From positions 62,001 through 126,000 of the forward strand of contig NZ_JAKRRW010000001.1 in NCBI RefSeq assembly GCF_026191635.1: a DNA stretch of 64,000 nt, in the 5' to 3' direction. The position numbers and the translations under genes are program-made. This document shows positions 8,751 to 17,784 of the stretch, piece after piece (the stretch's first letter is position 1; every line of letters starts with the position of its first letter). Below the pieces are notes generated by a model, which saw only the letters and a program-made list of their open reading frames with translations, did no database searches and had not been told where the DNA came from. The DNA comes from Photobacterium obscurum. GTDB taxonomy: Bacteria > Pseudomonadota > Gammaproteobacteria > Enterobacterales > Vibrionaceae.

Positions 8751-10094
8751 TCAAACAGATACAGGTTGAACTGATGCTTGCTCACCGGCCCGGTTCGGCT
8801 CATCTTCATCTTTAACCATGAACACCATCAAACCGGCAAAGATCATCGATATCCCGCCCAGCACAATCGCCATCATGGTATTACCGTCAAATGCCCAGCG
8901 GGTGAAGAAGCCCAGGATCCCCGCCGCCAGAATTTGCGGCAGCACGATAAAGAAGTTAAATACCCCCATATAAAAGCCCATTTTCTTAGCGGGCAGAGCA
9001 CCGGCAAGAATGGCATAAGGCATACACAGGATACTGGCCCACGCCAGGCCGATGCCCACCATATTCAGCATCAGCATTGACGGGTTTTCAATCAGCGAAA
9101 TAGACGCAAGGCTCAAACCACCGATAATCAGACTCAAGCTATGTACAAACTTACGGCTGGTACGCTGTGCCAGCCATGGCAGTGCAAAAGCCGCCAACGC
9201 TGAAATACCGTTATAGGCAGCAAAACATAGACCGACCCAGTCTGCACCTTCGTTATACATCGCAGAGCTGGTGTCTGAGGTTCCAAAGATATGTGATGTG
9301 ACTGCCGAGGTGGTGTAAATCCACATCGCAAACAGGGCAAACCACGAAAAGAATTGCACAACGGCCAGCTGAACCATCGTCTTCGGCATAGCCTTAATGT
9401 CATCGATGATCCCTTTCAGGCTAGCTTTCTCTTCTTCCTCGTACTTCTCGTTATTAAACTGGGCAAGCTGTTGCGGGGAATATTCTTTGGTGCGAAACAC
9501 CGTCCAAAGAATCGAGCTGATAAAGACCACGGCGCCGCAGATAAAGGATATTTTCACCGATGGCGGCACTTCACCAGTTGGTGCCGTGTTTGCGACACCA
9601 AATACATTGCTAAGTAGATACGGCATCGCAGAAGCGACGACCGAACCAACTCCAATGAAGAAGGTTTGGACGGCAAAACCCTGAGTACGCTGCTCTGAAG
9701 GCAGATTGTCGGCGACCAGCGCCCGGAAAGGCTCCATAGAAATGTTAATAGATGCGTCGAGGATCCAAAGCATACCGGCAGCCACCCACAAGTACGGTGA
9801 ATACGGCATCACAATCAGGGCGAGTGAAGAAGCGATAGCCCCAAATAAGAAATATGGCCGACGGCGGCCGAGGCGTGTCCATGTCCGGTCACTGAAATGG
9901 CCAATAATAGGTTGAACTAATAACCCGGTCAGCGGTGCCGCAATCCATAAGATAGGGATTTGATCAATACTTGCTCCTAAGGTTTCAAAAATTCGGCTTA
10001 CATTGGCGTTTTGTAACCCGAAACCAAATTGAATGCCCATGAACCCGAAGCTCATATTCCATATTTGCCAAAACGAAAGGCGTGGCTTTTCCAT
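8751..10094 (-). CDS. MFS sugar transporter (SLC45 / GPH-like)
   Basis: A 447-residue inner-membrane protein with about 12 hydrophobic segments, proposed to take up a di- or oligosaccharide with a cation. The N-terminus (FGFMGIQFGFGLQNANVSRI) and the loop GHFSDRTWTRLGRRRPY, with its Asp-Arg and Arg-rich motif after TM2, are typical of bacterial SLC45-like and sucrose/maltose-type permeases. DASINISMEPFRALVAD in the fourth segment region also fits. The substrate cannot be read from the sequence, because no glycosidase or kinase lies nearby. The gene is monocistronic, with its own terminator. Upstream is a candidate CRP-dependent promoter, which suits catabolite control of sugar uptake. Confidence 0.9.
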   Translation of the reverse strand: MEKPRLSFWQIWNMSFGFMGIQFGFGLQNANVSRIFETLGASIDQIPILWIAAPLTGLLVQPIIGHFSDRTWTRLGRRRPYFLFGAIASSLALIVMPYSPYLWVAAGMLWILDASINISMEPFRALVADNLPSEQRTQGFAVQTFFIGVGSVVASAMPYLLSNVFGVANTAPTGEVPPSVKISFICGAVVFISSILWTVFRTKEYSPQQLAQFNNEKYEEEEKASLKGIIDDIKAMPKTMVQLAVVQFFSWFALFAMWIYTTSAVTSHIFGTSDTSSAMYNEGADWVGLCFAAYNGISALAAFALPWLAQRTSRKFVHSLSLIIGGLSLASISLIENPSMLMLNMVGIGLAWASILCMPYAILAGALPAKKMGFYMGVFNFFIVLPQILAAGILGFFTRWAFDGNTMMAIVLGGISMIFAGLMVFMVKDEDEPNRAGEQASVQPVSV

Positions 10095-10273
10095 TGAGAT
10101 ATCCCCGATCTATACCGCCAGTATTATTCACTGGCAGTCTTACTACCTTCGGCCCAATACGGAGAAAACAAGGCAACGAATATAAGAGTAATAGTTAAGC
10201 GACTTAAAGCGTCATATTTGGCTATAAGCAGCTTTTTTCTATCCTTTAACATCGTTAACAGTCACAAATCATC

Positions 10274-10345
10274 GTATTAGACCGATTTCCATCGGGATGT
10301 AATCCTATGTCAAACCATACCCTACCAACCGTGACCAGATTCACA
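10274..10345 (-). promoter_or_regulatory. Candidate CRP-dependent promoter of the MFS sugar transporter
   Basis: A near-perfect CRP site, CGTGA-N6-TCACA, lies at 10330-10345. On the minus strand, ATTACA (10303-10298) and TAATAC (10279-10274), 18 bases apart, form a plausible promoter. With a start near 10267, the CRP centre would be at about -70, an activating class I position. The rest of the gene-free stretch 10095-10644 is AT-rich around 10365-10405 and otherwise holds only the aspC promoter described separately. Confidence 0.55.
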
Positions 10346-10571
10346 GCACCGTATTGCACAATAATAAAATATAATAAAATTACGTATTTTTATCTTTTAA
10401 TATAGAGATAACCACCAACAACGCACAAAAAACAAACTATTTGCGCAATAATTGTCGTAAGTTTTCATCTTTTGCGGATGATTACTTTATGACCTCTTCG
10501 ACTCAAAGTTAACTGAAAGCTATAACAAATGGGCGCTATGAAAATTTCTCTGATGAAATTGTTGCATTTTG

Positions 10572-10601
10572 TTGTCAATGTTTGCTTACAAAGGGTATAA
10601 A
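10572..10601 (+). promoter_or_regulatory. aspC promoter overlapped by a TyrR box
   Basis: TGTCAATGTTTGCTTACA (10573-10590) matches the TyrR box TGTAAA-N6-TTTACA at 10 of 12 positions and keeps the required G-N14-C. It overlaps a -35 like TTGTCA (10572-10577); TATAAA (10596-10601) follows 18 bases later. The overlap suggests repression by TyrR with aromatic amino acids. The start would lie near 10608, about 37 bases before the ATG. Confidence 0.65.
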
Positions 10602-10644
10602 TAGGGTTATTAACCGTTTGTTTTTATCAGCATGGATGACCACA

Positions 10645-11835
10645 ATGTTTGAGAAGATTACTGCCGCACCAGCCGACCCTATCCTTGGCCTCACTGAAGA
10701 GTTTAAAAAAGACACCCGCCCAGAAAAAATTAACCTTGGTGTCGGTATCTATAAAGACGAATCAGGAAATACCCCTGTCCTGGCTACAGTAAAAAAAGCA
10801 GAGGCTATTTTACTGGAAAAAGAAACGACAAAGTCTTACCTAAGCATTCCAGGAACGGCTGAGTATGGTTTGGCTGTTCAGCAGTTACTTTTTGGTGCCG
10901 ATGCACCGATTATTTCAGACAAACGCGCACAAACAGCTCAGGCCCCAGGTGGAACGGGCGCATTGCGTGTTGCCGCGGAATTTATCAAACGCCAACTGGG
11001 TGACGTCAAAGTGTGGATCAGCAACCCGACCTGGGCAAACCATATGGGTGTGTTCAAGGCGGCTGGTCTAGAAACCGTTCAGTATGCCTACTACAACGCT
11101 GAAACCAAAGAGATGGACTTTGACGCAGCTCTGGTTGATTTAGCCAAAGCTGCACCGGGTGATATCGTTCTACTGCATGGCTGTTGCCACAACCCGACAG
11201 GTATTGACCCAGATGCAGAACAGTGGCAAAAACTGGCTGATCTATGTGCTGAAAAACAACTACTGCCAATGTTTGACTTTGCCTACCAAGGCTTCGCCAA
11301 GGGTGTCGAGGAAGACGCACAGGGCCTGCGTATTTTTGCTAGCAAGTGCAAAGAGCTTTTGGTGGCGAGTTCATTTTCTAAGAACTTCGGCCTGTACAAT
11401 GAGCGCGTCGGTGCATTTACCCTGGTAGCAGAAACGTCAGAGCTAGCAACTACAGCCTTCAGCCAAGTGAAGAGCATTGCCCGCGTGATCTACTCCAACC
11501 CACCGGCACACGGTGCAGCAATCGTGACACAAATCCTGAACGACGAAACACTACGCGCAGAGTGGGAGCAGGAAGTTGCCGACATGCGTGACCGTATTCA
11601 AGAGATGCGTACCCTATTTGTACAAACTCTGAAAGATTTGGGTGTCCAGGCAGACTTCAGCTTCATTGAGCAACAGAATGGTATGTTCTCATTCTCAGGC
11701 CTCAGTAAAGAACAGGTTACCCGCCTAAAAGATGAGTTTGGTATTTATATCGTGGGCTCTGGCCGTATTAGTGTAGCCGGTATGACAAAATCCAATATGC
11801 AGCCATTGTGCAAAGGTATTGCTGCGGTACTGTAA
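10645..11835 (+). CDS. aspC: Aspartate / aromatic amino acid aminotransferase
   Basis: A cytoplasmic PLP enzyme exchanging the amino group between aspartate (or aromatic amino acids) and 2-oxoglutarate. The frame opens at 10582, but [16 protein letters not shown] is the canonical start of AspC. The ATG at 10645 gives 396 residues, the same length as E. coli AspC, with K246 in [15 protein letters not shown] as the PLP Schiff-base lysine. [12 protein letters not shown] and the C-terminal SGRISVAGM (substrate carboxylate Arg) are present. Position relative to asnS and ycbL supports orthology with aspC, whereas the TyrR box in its promoter is a feature of tyrB in E. coli. The enzyme may therefore serve tyrosine and phenylalanine synthesis as well. 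Confidence 0.95.
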   Translation: MFEKITAAPADPILGLTEEFKKDTRPEKINLGVGIYKDESGNTPVLATVKKAEAILLEKETTKSYLSIPGTAEYGLAVQQLLFGADAPIISDKRAQTAQAPGGTGALRVAAEFIKRQLGDVKVWISNPTWANHMGVFKAAGLETVQYAYYNAETKEMDFDAALVDLAKAAPGDIVLLHGCCHNPTGIDPDAEQWQKLADLCAEKQLLPMFDFAYQGFAKGVEEDAQGLRIFASKCKELLVASSFSKNFGLYNERVGAFTLVAETSELATTAFSQVKSIARVIYSNPPAHGAAIVTQILNDETLRAEWEQEVADMRDRIQEMRTLFVQTLKDLGVQADFSFIEQQNGMFSFSGLSKEQVTRLKDEFGIYIVGSGRISVAGMTKSNMQPLCKGIAAVL

Positions 11836-11852
11836 TAAGTGAATCAAAATTG

Positions 11853-11878
11853 AAAAGGGCGCTGTAGGCGCCCTTTTT
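11853..11878 (+). terminator. Rho-independent terminator of aspC
   Basis: AAAAGGGCGC (11853-11862) pairs with GCGCCCTTTT (11868-11877) around a 5-base loop, ending in a T5 run. Confidence 0.9.
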
Positions 11879-11911
11879 ACTTCCATCAGGAAGAGTATTA
11901 AAATCTCTATA

Positions 11912-12257
11912 CTACTTGTCTTCGTCTTTCTCACGCAATCGCTGTACTTCTTCAGCCAGATTTATCGAGGGGTAAGACGTTGCAAAAAAGCTCCCTCTCA
12001 TACTGATCCTCTAACTGCTCACGCCAGGGCTTGTTAGAAACGGGAACCAAATAGAAAGTTTCTCTCGAAGTATCAGTGACAAAGGCCATTCCATGCTGCA
12101 TTAATTCATAATGGATGTCATGGACAAATCCCAGAGAGAAACTTTGCCTACCCGTTAACTGATTAATATCTTCGCGCGTTAAACATACTCCTTGATCTTC
12201 TTCAGCAAAGCGAGTGCGAAGCCAGTCAGAAAACTCTCTAGCACTTATCATTGTCAT
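11912..12257 (-). pseudogene. Unknown small protein gene, apparently frameshifted near its 3' end
   Basis: The first frame runs from ATG 12257 (GGAGG 9 bases upstream) to a stop at 11952, giving 101 residues that end CNVLPLDKSG. It reads as a folded cytoplasmic protein (FSLGFVHDIHYELMQHGMAF, FYLVPVSNKPWREQLEDQY); I do not know the family. Just before the end, the minus strand has a T6 run at the codons for Leu-Phe. Reading with one T fewer continues as ELFATSYPSINLAEEVQRL then REKDEDK and stops at 11912. This alternative end looks far more like a natural amphipathic C-terminus than the annotated one. A real frameshift, ribosomal or polymerase slippage, or a base-calling error in the homopolymer would each explain it. 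Confidence 0.6.
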
Positions 12258-12506
12258 ATAAAAACGCCTCCGAGTGTCGACTTCCTTGATAAATTCACTC
12301 CGTTATAAATAAGTTATAGCAGAGCCCCAGAATATCGACAGTGACAAACTAAATTTACTAATGGAATCAAGTGCCAATAAGGACAGGTGTTATTGCCTAT
12401 ATAGGCGTACAACAGCGCGAATAAGCCAGAAAATGTGAATTATAAATTATCGGCTGAACGCCAGAGTCATGGAGATAGTAAAGCTTGGGTGGTGAAAGAG
12501 GGGACA

Positions 12507-12532
12507 CCCGTTCCTGCCACAACAGGAACGGG
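12507..12532 (-). terminator. Hairpin after the H1-like gene
   Basis: CCCGTTCCTG (12507-12516) pairs with CAGGAACGGG (12523-12532). No strong T-run follows on the minus strand, so it is a possible weak terminator. Confidence 0.45.
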
Positions 12533-12543
12533 TTCAGCAGTGC

Positions 12544-12948
12544 TTAAAGTGCTTTATATAGTACTTTGTTACCTGCTAATTGGATGCGCTCAACTAGGCC
12601 TTCTTCAGCCAGCTTCTTAAGCGCACCTGTTGCCCACGAAGCTGCTTTCGCATCTTCCTGGCCAGCTTGAAGACCGATACCCTTAGGGTTAATGCCTTCA
12701 ACATTCTTAACTACAATATCCAGCACTGCCTGCTGTTTTGGAGTTAAAGACACTTGAGCCGCAACCGGTGCTGCCGCTTCAACTGGCTTTTGCTCTTCAA
12801 CAGGTTTCGCCGCTGGAGCAGCTTTTACTGTTTCTGCAGTTGGTGCTTTTTTCACAGCATCTTTCGCTGCTGGTTTTGCTACTGCTACAATTGCTTTTAC
12901 GCGTTTTTGCAGCTTAAGCTGAACTTTACGTTTGTGAGAGATTCTCAT
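12544..12948 (-). CDS. Basic Ala/Lys/Pro-rich protein with C-terminal winged-helix-like domain
   Basis: A 134-residue protein in two parts. Residues 1-65 are basic and low in complexity: Lys/Arg at the very start (RISHKRKVQLKLQKRVK), then Ala-Pro-Lys-Glu repeats like a histone H1 tail. Residues 66-134 (LTPKQQAVLDIVVKNVEGIN ... ATGALKKLAEEGLVERIQLAGNKVLYKAL) read as a winged-helix domain with a recognition-type helix and a closing beta wing. DNA binding is inferred from this layout; no family name is claimed. The start is well supported, with AGGA 8 bases upstream. The gene stands alone between the frameshifted gene and the DUF2982 gene. Tail codons are repetitive but not foreign-looking. Confidence 0.85.
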   Translation of the reverse strand: MRISHKRKVQLKLQKRVKAIVAVAKPAAKDAVKKAPTAETVKAAPAAKPVEEQKPVEAAAPVAAQVSLTPKQQAVLDIVVKNVEGINPKGIGLQAGQEDAKAASWATGALKKLAEEGLVERIQLAGNKVLYKAL

Positions 12949-13333
12949 TAAATTTCCTACTCCGTTGCACTACTTTCAGTCACCACCATATACCAATCAG
13001 GCAATTGCGCAGCCTGGTATTTCCAGCGGGAAAAAGTAAGCGCGTGTTATACCAAGGATGTCAGAGAAATACCAGCAAACGGTCATTTAACCCGCAACAA
13101 AACATGATTTTACTCAAAAATAACCGATAGGTTCTCATTTTCAGTAAAAACTCAGTCCCCAAAATTGTACTTAATATCAATCGATAATCACTAACTGAGA
13201 GGCTATCTGCCACAATCAGGGAGATATTTGGCAGTTTCAACAAAAATCTGACGAATAATATGCATAAGTTGGCATATTATCACTTATTATTTCTTCAACC
13301 ATAATTAACAAGAGGATGAAAGGGGAATATAGA
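12949..13333. other. Gene-free divergent intergenic region
   Basis: This 385-base stretch separates two divergent genes and must hold both promoters. An imperfect inverted repeat, ATACCA...TGGTAT, is seen near 12990-13020. I see no gene, RNA or recognised operator in it. Confidence 0.5.
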
Positions 13334-13996
13334 TTGGAGACACTTTATATCAAATCAGCCACCGCCAAGGCCGGGAGTTCTATGCTTGCCCTGAGTCTGC
13401 TTGCGTTTCTTGCGGTAGGCATACTCGCCTTCCTGTACCCAGGCGCCAGTTCAGCGGCTATTGCAATCTTACTGCTCGCGGCGCTGACCATGCTGGTTAT
13501 TGCCTATAAGCAAGCACAAGAGCCGGAGCTGGCGTTTACCCTTACCTTCATGCATATCCAGTTCCACAGTCCTACCGGAGGATGGTTAGCACGCTGGAAG
13601 AATATCGATGAAATTGGCCCCGCAACCGTCTCGTTTCAGGGCTGGCATCAAACTATGCCCTGGGTTGGGATCAAACTCAAAGACTACGAAGAGTTTCTAG
13701 ACTCAATTTGCCCTCGCATTGCCAGCAAAATCCTCATAGAACAACGTGGGCTATTGATCATTGCCTACAAACGGACTGATAACCCACCCTATGAGATTGA
13801 GGACATGCTATTTGATGATACCCACTACATCACCCACAGCGGAAAAACCCTCAAGGGCCTGCTTGCCATGCTCGCCAATCGAATGAAGTACAACCGTGAA
13901 TTTCTCGGGTACGATTTTTTTATCTCGGAAGATCTGCTAGACCGCCCGACAGAGGATTTTATCGGCCTGACACGGCGCTACCTTGCCGCAGCATAA
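13334..13996 (+). CDS. DUF2982 membrane protein
   Basis: About 220 residues. Two adjacent hydrophobic segments near the N-terminus (MLALSLLAFLAVGILAFLY and AAIAILLLAALTMLVIAY) form a membrane hairpin, followed by a cytoplasmic domain of about 150 residues. The pattern and sequence (PWVGIKLKDYEEFLDSICPR, FLGYDFFISEDLLDRP) agree with DUF2982, a Vibrio/Shewanella family without known function. The frame also has an ATG at 13316, but its AGAGG touches the codon. AAGGGG at 13320-13325 lies 8 bases before TTG 13334, so the TTG is preferred. The stop is only 15 bases from that of the convergent uhpC, with no hairpin between. Confidence 0.85.
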   Translation: METLYIKSATAKAGSSMLALSLLAFLAVGILAFLYPGASSAAIAILLLAALTMLVIAYKQAQEPELAFTLTFMHIQFHSPTGGWLARWKNIDEIGPATVSFQGWHQTMPWVGIKLKDYEEFLDSICPRIASKILIEQRGLLIIAYKRTDNPPYEIEDMLFDDTHYITHSGKTLKGLLAMLANRMKYNREFLGYDFFISEDLLDRPTEDFIGLTRRYLAAA

Positions 13997-14011
13997 TACC
14001 AAATCCACTCA

Positions 14012-15364
14012 TTATTTGATCAATTCAGTAAGAGAGTTGGTATTACTTGCCTCCCCTGTAGCCTGAGCTTTCAGAAACGGTAATAACAGCAAACCAACGA
14101 CTGCAGCGGCTGAAGATATCACCGTAAAGAATCCTGCCCAGTGATAATGCTCCACAACCAATGCGAGAGGATAGCCAGCAAGCGCGGCGCCCATATAAGC
14201 AAACAAACCGACAAAACCTGTTGCAGCGCCTGCCGAATCTTTATGCGAGCATTCAGCCGCCGCCATGCCGATCAGCATTTGCGGGCCGAAAACAAAGAAG
14301 CCAATCGCAAAGAAGCACCCCGCCTGAAGGACAAACCCCGTCATCGGCATCAACCACAATGCCGCAACGGCAAGAAAAATCCCGATGGAAAAAATTAAAT
14401 TCATTGGGCCCCGGTTACCGCCAAACAACTTGTCCGAGCCCCACCCTGCCACCAGCGAGCCGACAAAGCCACCAACTTCAAACAGTGACAACGCCGTATT
14501 GGCCGTGATCAGCCCATAGCCATGCTGCTCGGTAAGATACAGATTCCCCCAGTCATTGATGGCTGTACGCACGATATAAACCAGCACATAGCTAAATGCC
14601 AATAACCAGATGTACTTATTGCTCAGCACATACTTTTTCAGTATCTCACTATGGCTAAGGCCAAGCCCTTCGCTTTCCTGCGCAAGCTCCAGCCGATCCC
14701 TACGCCAATGACCAACGGTCGGCAAACCTAATGTGGCAGGCTTATCCCGCAAGCGGCAACAAAGCACCAAGCCAATCAGTACTGCAATCAATCCCGGAAC
14801 AATAAAACCATAACGCCAGCTGTAGTGCAGTGTCAGATACCCTACGAGCAATGGGATCAATGCACCGCCAACATTATGAGCAGTATTCCATAGCGACCAC
14901 CACAGTCCGCGCTCAGAGCGTGAATACCAGGTTGTCATCAATTTGGAGCATGGCGGCCACCCCCAGCCCTGAAACCATGCATTGAGTACCCATAGGCTAG
15001 TCAATACCAGCAAAGAGCTTGAAAAGCCAAACAGGATATTGACCACCCCGGTGGCAATCAGACCAAGTCCCATGAAATAGCGCGGGTTGGAACGATCGGA
15101 AATAATACCTGACAGAAATTTCGAACAGCCGTAAGTGATGTAGAACAGGGTTCCCATCATTCCGATATCCGCTTTATCCAAACCGAGATCGGCAATCATT
15201 GCCGGCATTGCATAATTAAAGCTTTTGCGGGTGAAATAGAATACCGCGTAGCCGATATACATAGTAAACATGATATGAAACCGCCAGTAGCGGTACATTT
15301 CGTTAACTTCATCGGCACCGGTAACTGTCGGAGTCGTTTGCGGGGATTTAAGATAACCAAGCAT
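14012..15364 (-). CDS. uhpC: Hexose-phosphate sensor UhpC
   Basis: A membrane receptor of the organophosphate:phosphate antiporter family. In E. coli, UhpC binds external glucose-6-phosphate and switches on the UhpB kinase. The 450 residues form about 12 membrane segments. Family signatures are seen: FYFTRKSFNYAMPAMIADLG after TM1, GCSKFLSGIISDRSNPRYFMG, and WFQGWGWPPCSKLMTTWYS followed by RGLWWSLWNTAHNVGGALIP. It is distinguished from the transporter UhpT by its place in the uhpABC operon and by its closer similarity to UhpC in the Trp-rich WGWPPCSKL loop. It is the third gene of uhpA-uhpB-uhpC, 27 bases after uhpB. Confidence 0.93.
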   Translation of the reverse strand: MLGYLKSPQTTPTVTGADEVNEMYRYWRFHIMFTMYIGYAVFYFTRKSFNYAMPAMIADLGLDKADIGMMGTLFYITYGCSKFLSGIISDRSNPRYFMGLGLIATGVVNILFGFSSSLLVLTSLWVLNAWFQGWGWPPCSKLMTTWYSRSERGLWWSLWNTAHNVGGALIPLLVGYLTLHYSWRYGFIVPGLIAVLIGLVLCCRLRDKPATLGLPTVGHWRRDRLELAQESEGLGLSHSEILKKYVLSNKYIWLLAFSYVLVYIVRTAINDWGNLYLTEQHGYGLITANTALSLFEVGGFVGSLVAGWGSDKLFGGNRGPMNLIFSIGIFLAVAALWLMPMTGFVLQAGCFFAIGFFVFGPQMLIGMAAAECSHKDSAGAATGFVGLFAYMGAALAGYPLALVVEHYHWAGFFTVISSAAAVVGLLLLPFLKAQATGEASNTNSLTELIK

Positions 15365-15391
15365 CAGTCAGTACTCATATAAGAAAACGCA

Positions 15392-16903
15392 TTAAAGCGC
15401 AGGCAGGATAACGCGAAGTTCGGTACCCTGGTTATCTCCCTGGGTCTGGCTGCAAAGTGAGAAAGTCCCTCCCAAAGCCTGCACACGCTCGCGCATTCCG
15501 CGCAAGCCAAACCCCTGCAAAGTCTGCTCCTGCTTAAAGCCAATACCATTGTCTTTCACTACCAGCTCAACATCATCACGAACACAAAAACAGATAGTGA
15601 CGGCTGACGCTTCAGCGTATTTTACAATATTGTTTAGGGCTTCCTGGCAGATCCGGTATAGCGTCACGCTCGTGGTATCACTCAGCTCCGTATCCTTCTG
15701 CTCTTCATGAGACCAGGTAATATGAGTCACAATGCCCTGGCTCTCACACTCCATCTCGCGAACCAGTTGATGGACCGCTTCTTCAAGTCCCAGGTCATCC
15801 AACGACTTGGGGCGAAGCTGGGTAAGCAGCCCTTTGGTGGTATCGTAGATATTCAGCGACAACGACTCAATCGTCGAAGCGCAGTTATTCCCCAGCGGTG
15901 TATTTTCGACCCGCTGAATAATCGAGGCCTGAGTTCGGATTGCCGTAATGTTCTGGCCGATTTCATCATGCAGCTCTCGGGCAACCTCCCGGCGCACCGA
16001 CTCTTCGGCTTTCACCAGTTGACGGGACAGGCTGTGATTACGAGCCAGTTCATGACGCAGTTTCTGATTAAGTTCGCGCTGACGCTGGATCCCCATACCA
16101 AGCAAGATACCTGTCAGGCTCTGGGCTGAAAGCGATAACAGCAAATCGGTGATTTCAAGATTACTACCACCAGTACGGGCAGCGATCAGAGCAACACTGT
16201 TCAGCAGCGTACCCAACAATGCCCCCTGCCAACCGTAGCGAAAGGCGAGTAAGATAATCGGAATTGCCAGACAAAACGGCGCAAAGCGACGCATCTCATC
16301 AGGCAGCCCCAGCTGAATAGCAATACTGATAATAAACAACGTGGCATAGAGCACCACATGGCGGCTACGTAATTCAACCGGGCGGGAAACAAGGTTAACG
16401 GTAAGCGGGATCCAGGCCCTTTGAAACAAATAGCTCCAGATCAAATAGCAGCTTGGAACCAGCATCAGCCCCCCGGTAATACTGACCAGCAATACCATCA
16501 AGCTATGTCCATTGCTCAAACCAACAGCCAGGGTGTTAATTAGCGCCGTAATACCAATCACCGCTCCCATCACGCATAACCTGCGCCACTGAGAGCCGTG
16601 ATAATGCCGATGGGCAAGCCACAATATTGGTAGGCTCAGCAAACTGGCTGCCATCACGGAGATCCATTGGGGCTGTTCGAGCAATATTGCCAGCGATACC
16701 ATCAACCACCATTCGGCCCCATATACTGCCGGCCAATAGGCCTTCGGCGTATGCAGCGTGATCCCAAGGCGCATCGCAAACGGGAAAAATAAAACGGCTA
16801 ACTCGGGATCTAGAGTAAAGTAAGAGGCAATAATCCACAAACAGAACCAGCAGCAAGAAATCAGCAGCCAGCTACACAGTGAAGTAATGGCAAAATTGCG
16901 CAT
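15392..16903 (-). CDS. uhpB: Sensor histidine kinase UhpB
   Basis: An inner-membrane histidine kinase that phosphorylates UhpA when UhpC has bound sugar phosphate. The N-terminal half (about 1-280) is very hydrophobic, with about eight membrane segments of MASE1 type. The C-terminal half is a HisKA_3 domain with H312 in ARELHDEIGQNITAIRTQ (E. coli His313), then an HATPase domain with DNGIGF and GFGLRGMRERV. At 503 residues it matches E. coli UhpB (500). It lies between uhpA (47 bases upstream) and uhpC in one minus-strand operon. Nothing important appears to be missing. Confidence 0.95.
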   Translation of the reverse strand: MRNFAITSLCSWLLISCCWFCLWIIASYFTLDPELAVLFFPFAMRLGITLHTPKAYWPAVYGAEWWLMVSLAILLEQPQWISVMAASLLSLPILWLAHRHYHGSQWRRLCVMGAVIGITALINTLAVGLSNGHSLMVLLVSITGGLMLVPSCYLIWSYLFQRAWIPLTVNLVSRPVELRSRHVVLYATLFIISIAIQLGLPDEMRRFAPFCLAIPIILLAFRYGWQGALLGTLLNSVALIAARTGGSNLEITDLLLSLSAQSLTGILLGMGIQRQRELNQKLRHELARNHSLSRQLVKAEESVRREVARELHDEIGQNITAIRTQASIIQRVENTPLGNNCASTIESLSLNIYDTTKGLLTQLRPKSLDDLGLEEAVHQLVREMECESQGIVTHITWSHEEQKDTELSDTTSVTLYRICQEALNNIVKYAEASAVTICFCVRDDVELVVKDNGIGFKQEQTLQGFGLRGMRERVQALGGTFSLCSQTQGDNQGTELRVILPAL

Positions 16904-16950
16904 TAGGGTGTATCCCTCAATTAGGTGTAAATAATGGTAAGAGACACCCC

Positions 16951-17559
16951 CTAAAGTGCCTCAGAAGCAAAACATTTTGCCAATTCAACATTATTCTTGA
17001 CGTTAAGTTTATCCATTGCGTTAGCACGATGAACATGTACGGTTTTATGGCTTAAACCCAACCTGGCAGCCACCGCTTTCACATCTAGGCCCAGTGATAA
17101 CATTTCACCAATTTGGCGTTCTCGCTTCGTCAGCTGGGTGAGAGGTTTTGCGCCACGATCAGGAGAAGCCAGCTTCAGCGCAATATCTGGCGTTAAATAG
17201 CAGCCCCCGGTCGCAGCAGTACGTACAGCTTGGATCAATTCATCCGGGCTACAGCGCTTGCTCAGGTAGCCTCGGGCTCCAGATTCCAGAGACTTTTCTA
17301 CTATTGCCACCGAGTCATGAACACTCAGCATGATACATGCCATTCCTTCAGGCATATCGGTGAGCAAAGACAAGCCGCTTTCATCAGGCATCGATATATC
17401 CAGAATACAAACATTAGCCTGACTGCCTGGCACTCCCTGTCGTGCATCTTGTGCAGAGCCAAACTCTCCGACCACTTCAATATCTGTCTCTAGCGACAGA
17501 AGTTGGGCAAACCCCGAACGAACAATGATGTGATCATCTACCAGTACGACTTTGATCAT
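16951..17559 (-). CDS. uhpA: Response regulator UhpA
   Basis: A NarL/FixJ-type transcription activator of uhpT. The 202 residues comprise a receiver domain (about 1-120) with D8, D9 and the phosphate-accepting D54 in [12 protein letters not shown], and a LuxR-type helix-turn-helix (about 138-198, [20 protein letters not shown]...[12 protein letters not shown]). Asp54 is the same position as in E. coli UhpA. It is the first gene of uhpABC. Its likely target is the dyad upstream of uhpT at 19472-19508. Confidence 0.95.
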   Translation of the reverse strand: MIKVVLVDDHIIVRSGFAQLLSLETDIEVVGEFGSAQDARQGVPGSQANVCILDISMPDESGLSLLTDMPEGMACIMLSVHDSVAIVEKSLESGARGYLSKRCSPDELIQAVRTAATGGCYLTPDIALKLASPDRGAKPLTQLTKRERQIGEMLSLGLDVKAVAARLGLSHKTVHVHRANAMDKLNVKNNVELAKCFASEAL

Positions 17560-17690
17560 CTAGAAACACCAATCCGAGCAAAAAGAGGCATAAACTACAT
17601 CCATCCGTCTTTTCAGGCAAGACTGAAAAATTAAATGCCGATATTCAGGTTTTCGATTTCGCCTGAAAGCCGTTAACCCAACTTTCCATT

Positions 17691-17768
17691 GTTATATACC
17701 CAAGTGATTTCAGAGGACTTATTCAGTTAGAGTGAAATCAGAATCTTGAAGTCACTTGGGTATATAAC
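17691..17768. repeat. 78-base Vibrio-type inverted-repeat element
   Basis: GTTATATACCCAAGTGA (17691-17707) is an exact inverted copy of TCACTTGGGTATATAAC (17752-17768). The interior has further weak complementarity (GATTTCAGA / GAATCTTGA region). Short elements with TATACCCAAGTGA ends are common between genes in Vibrionaceae. It lies between the uhpT terminator and uhpA. A half copy is at 50821-50838. Confidence 0.8.
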
Positions 17769-17784
17769 CTTTGGCAATCATAAA

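Noticed and set aside
12435-12620. 61-residue frame on the plus strand
   Set aside because: It runs across the hairpin and into the antisense of the H1-like gene; no ribosome site.
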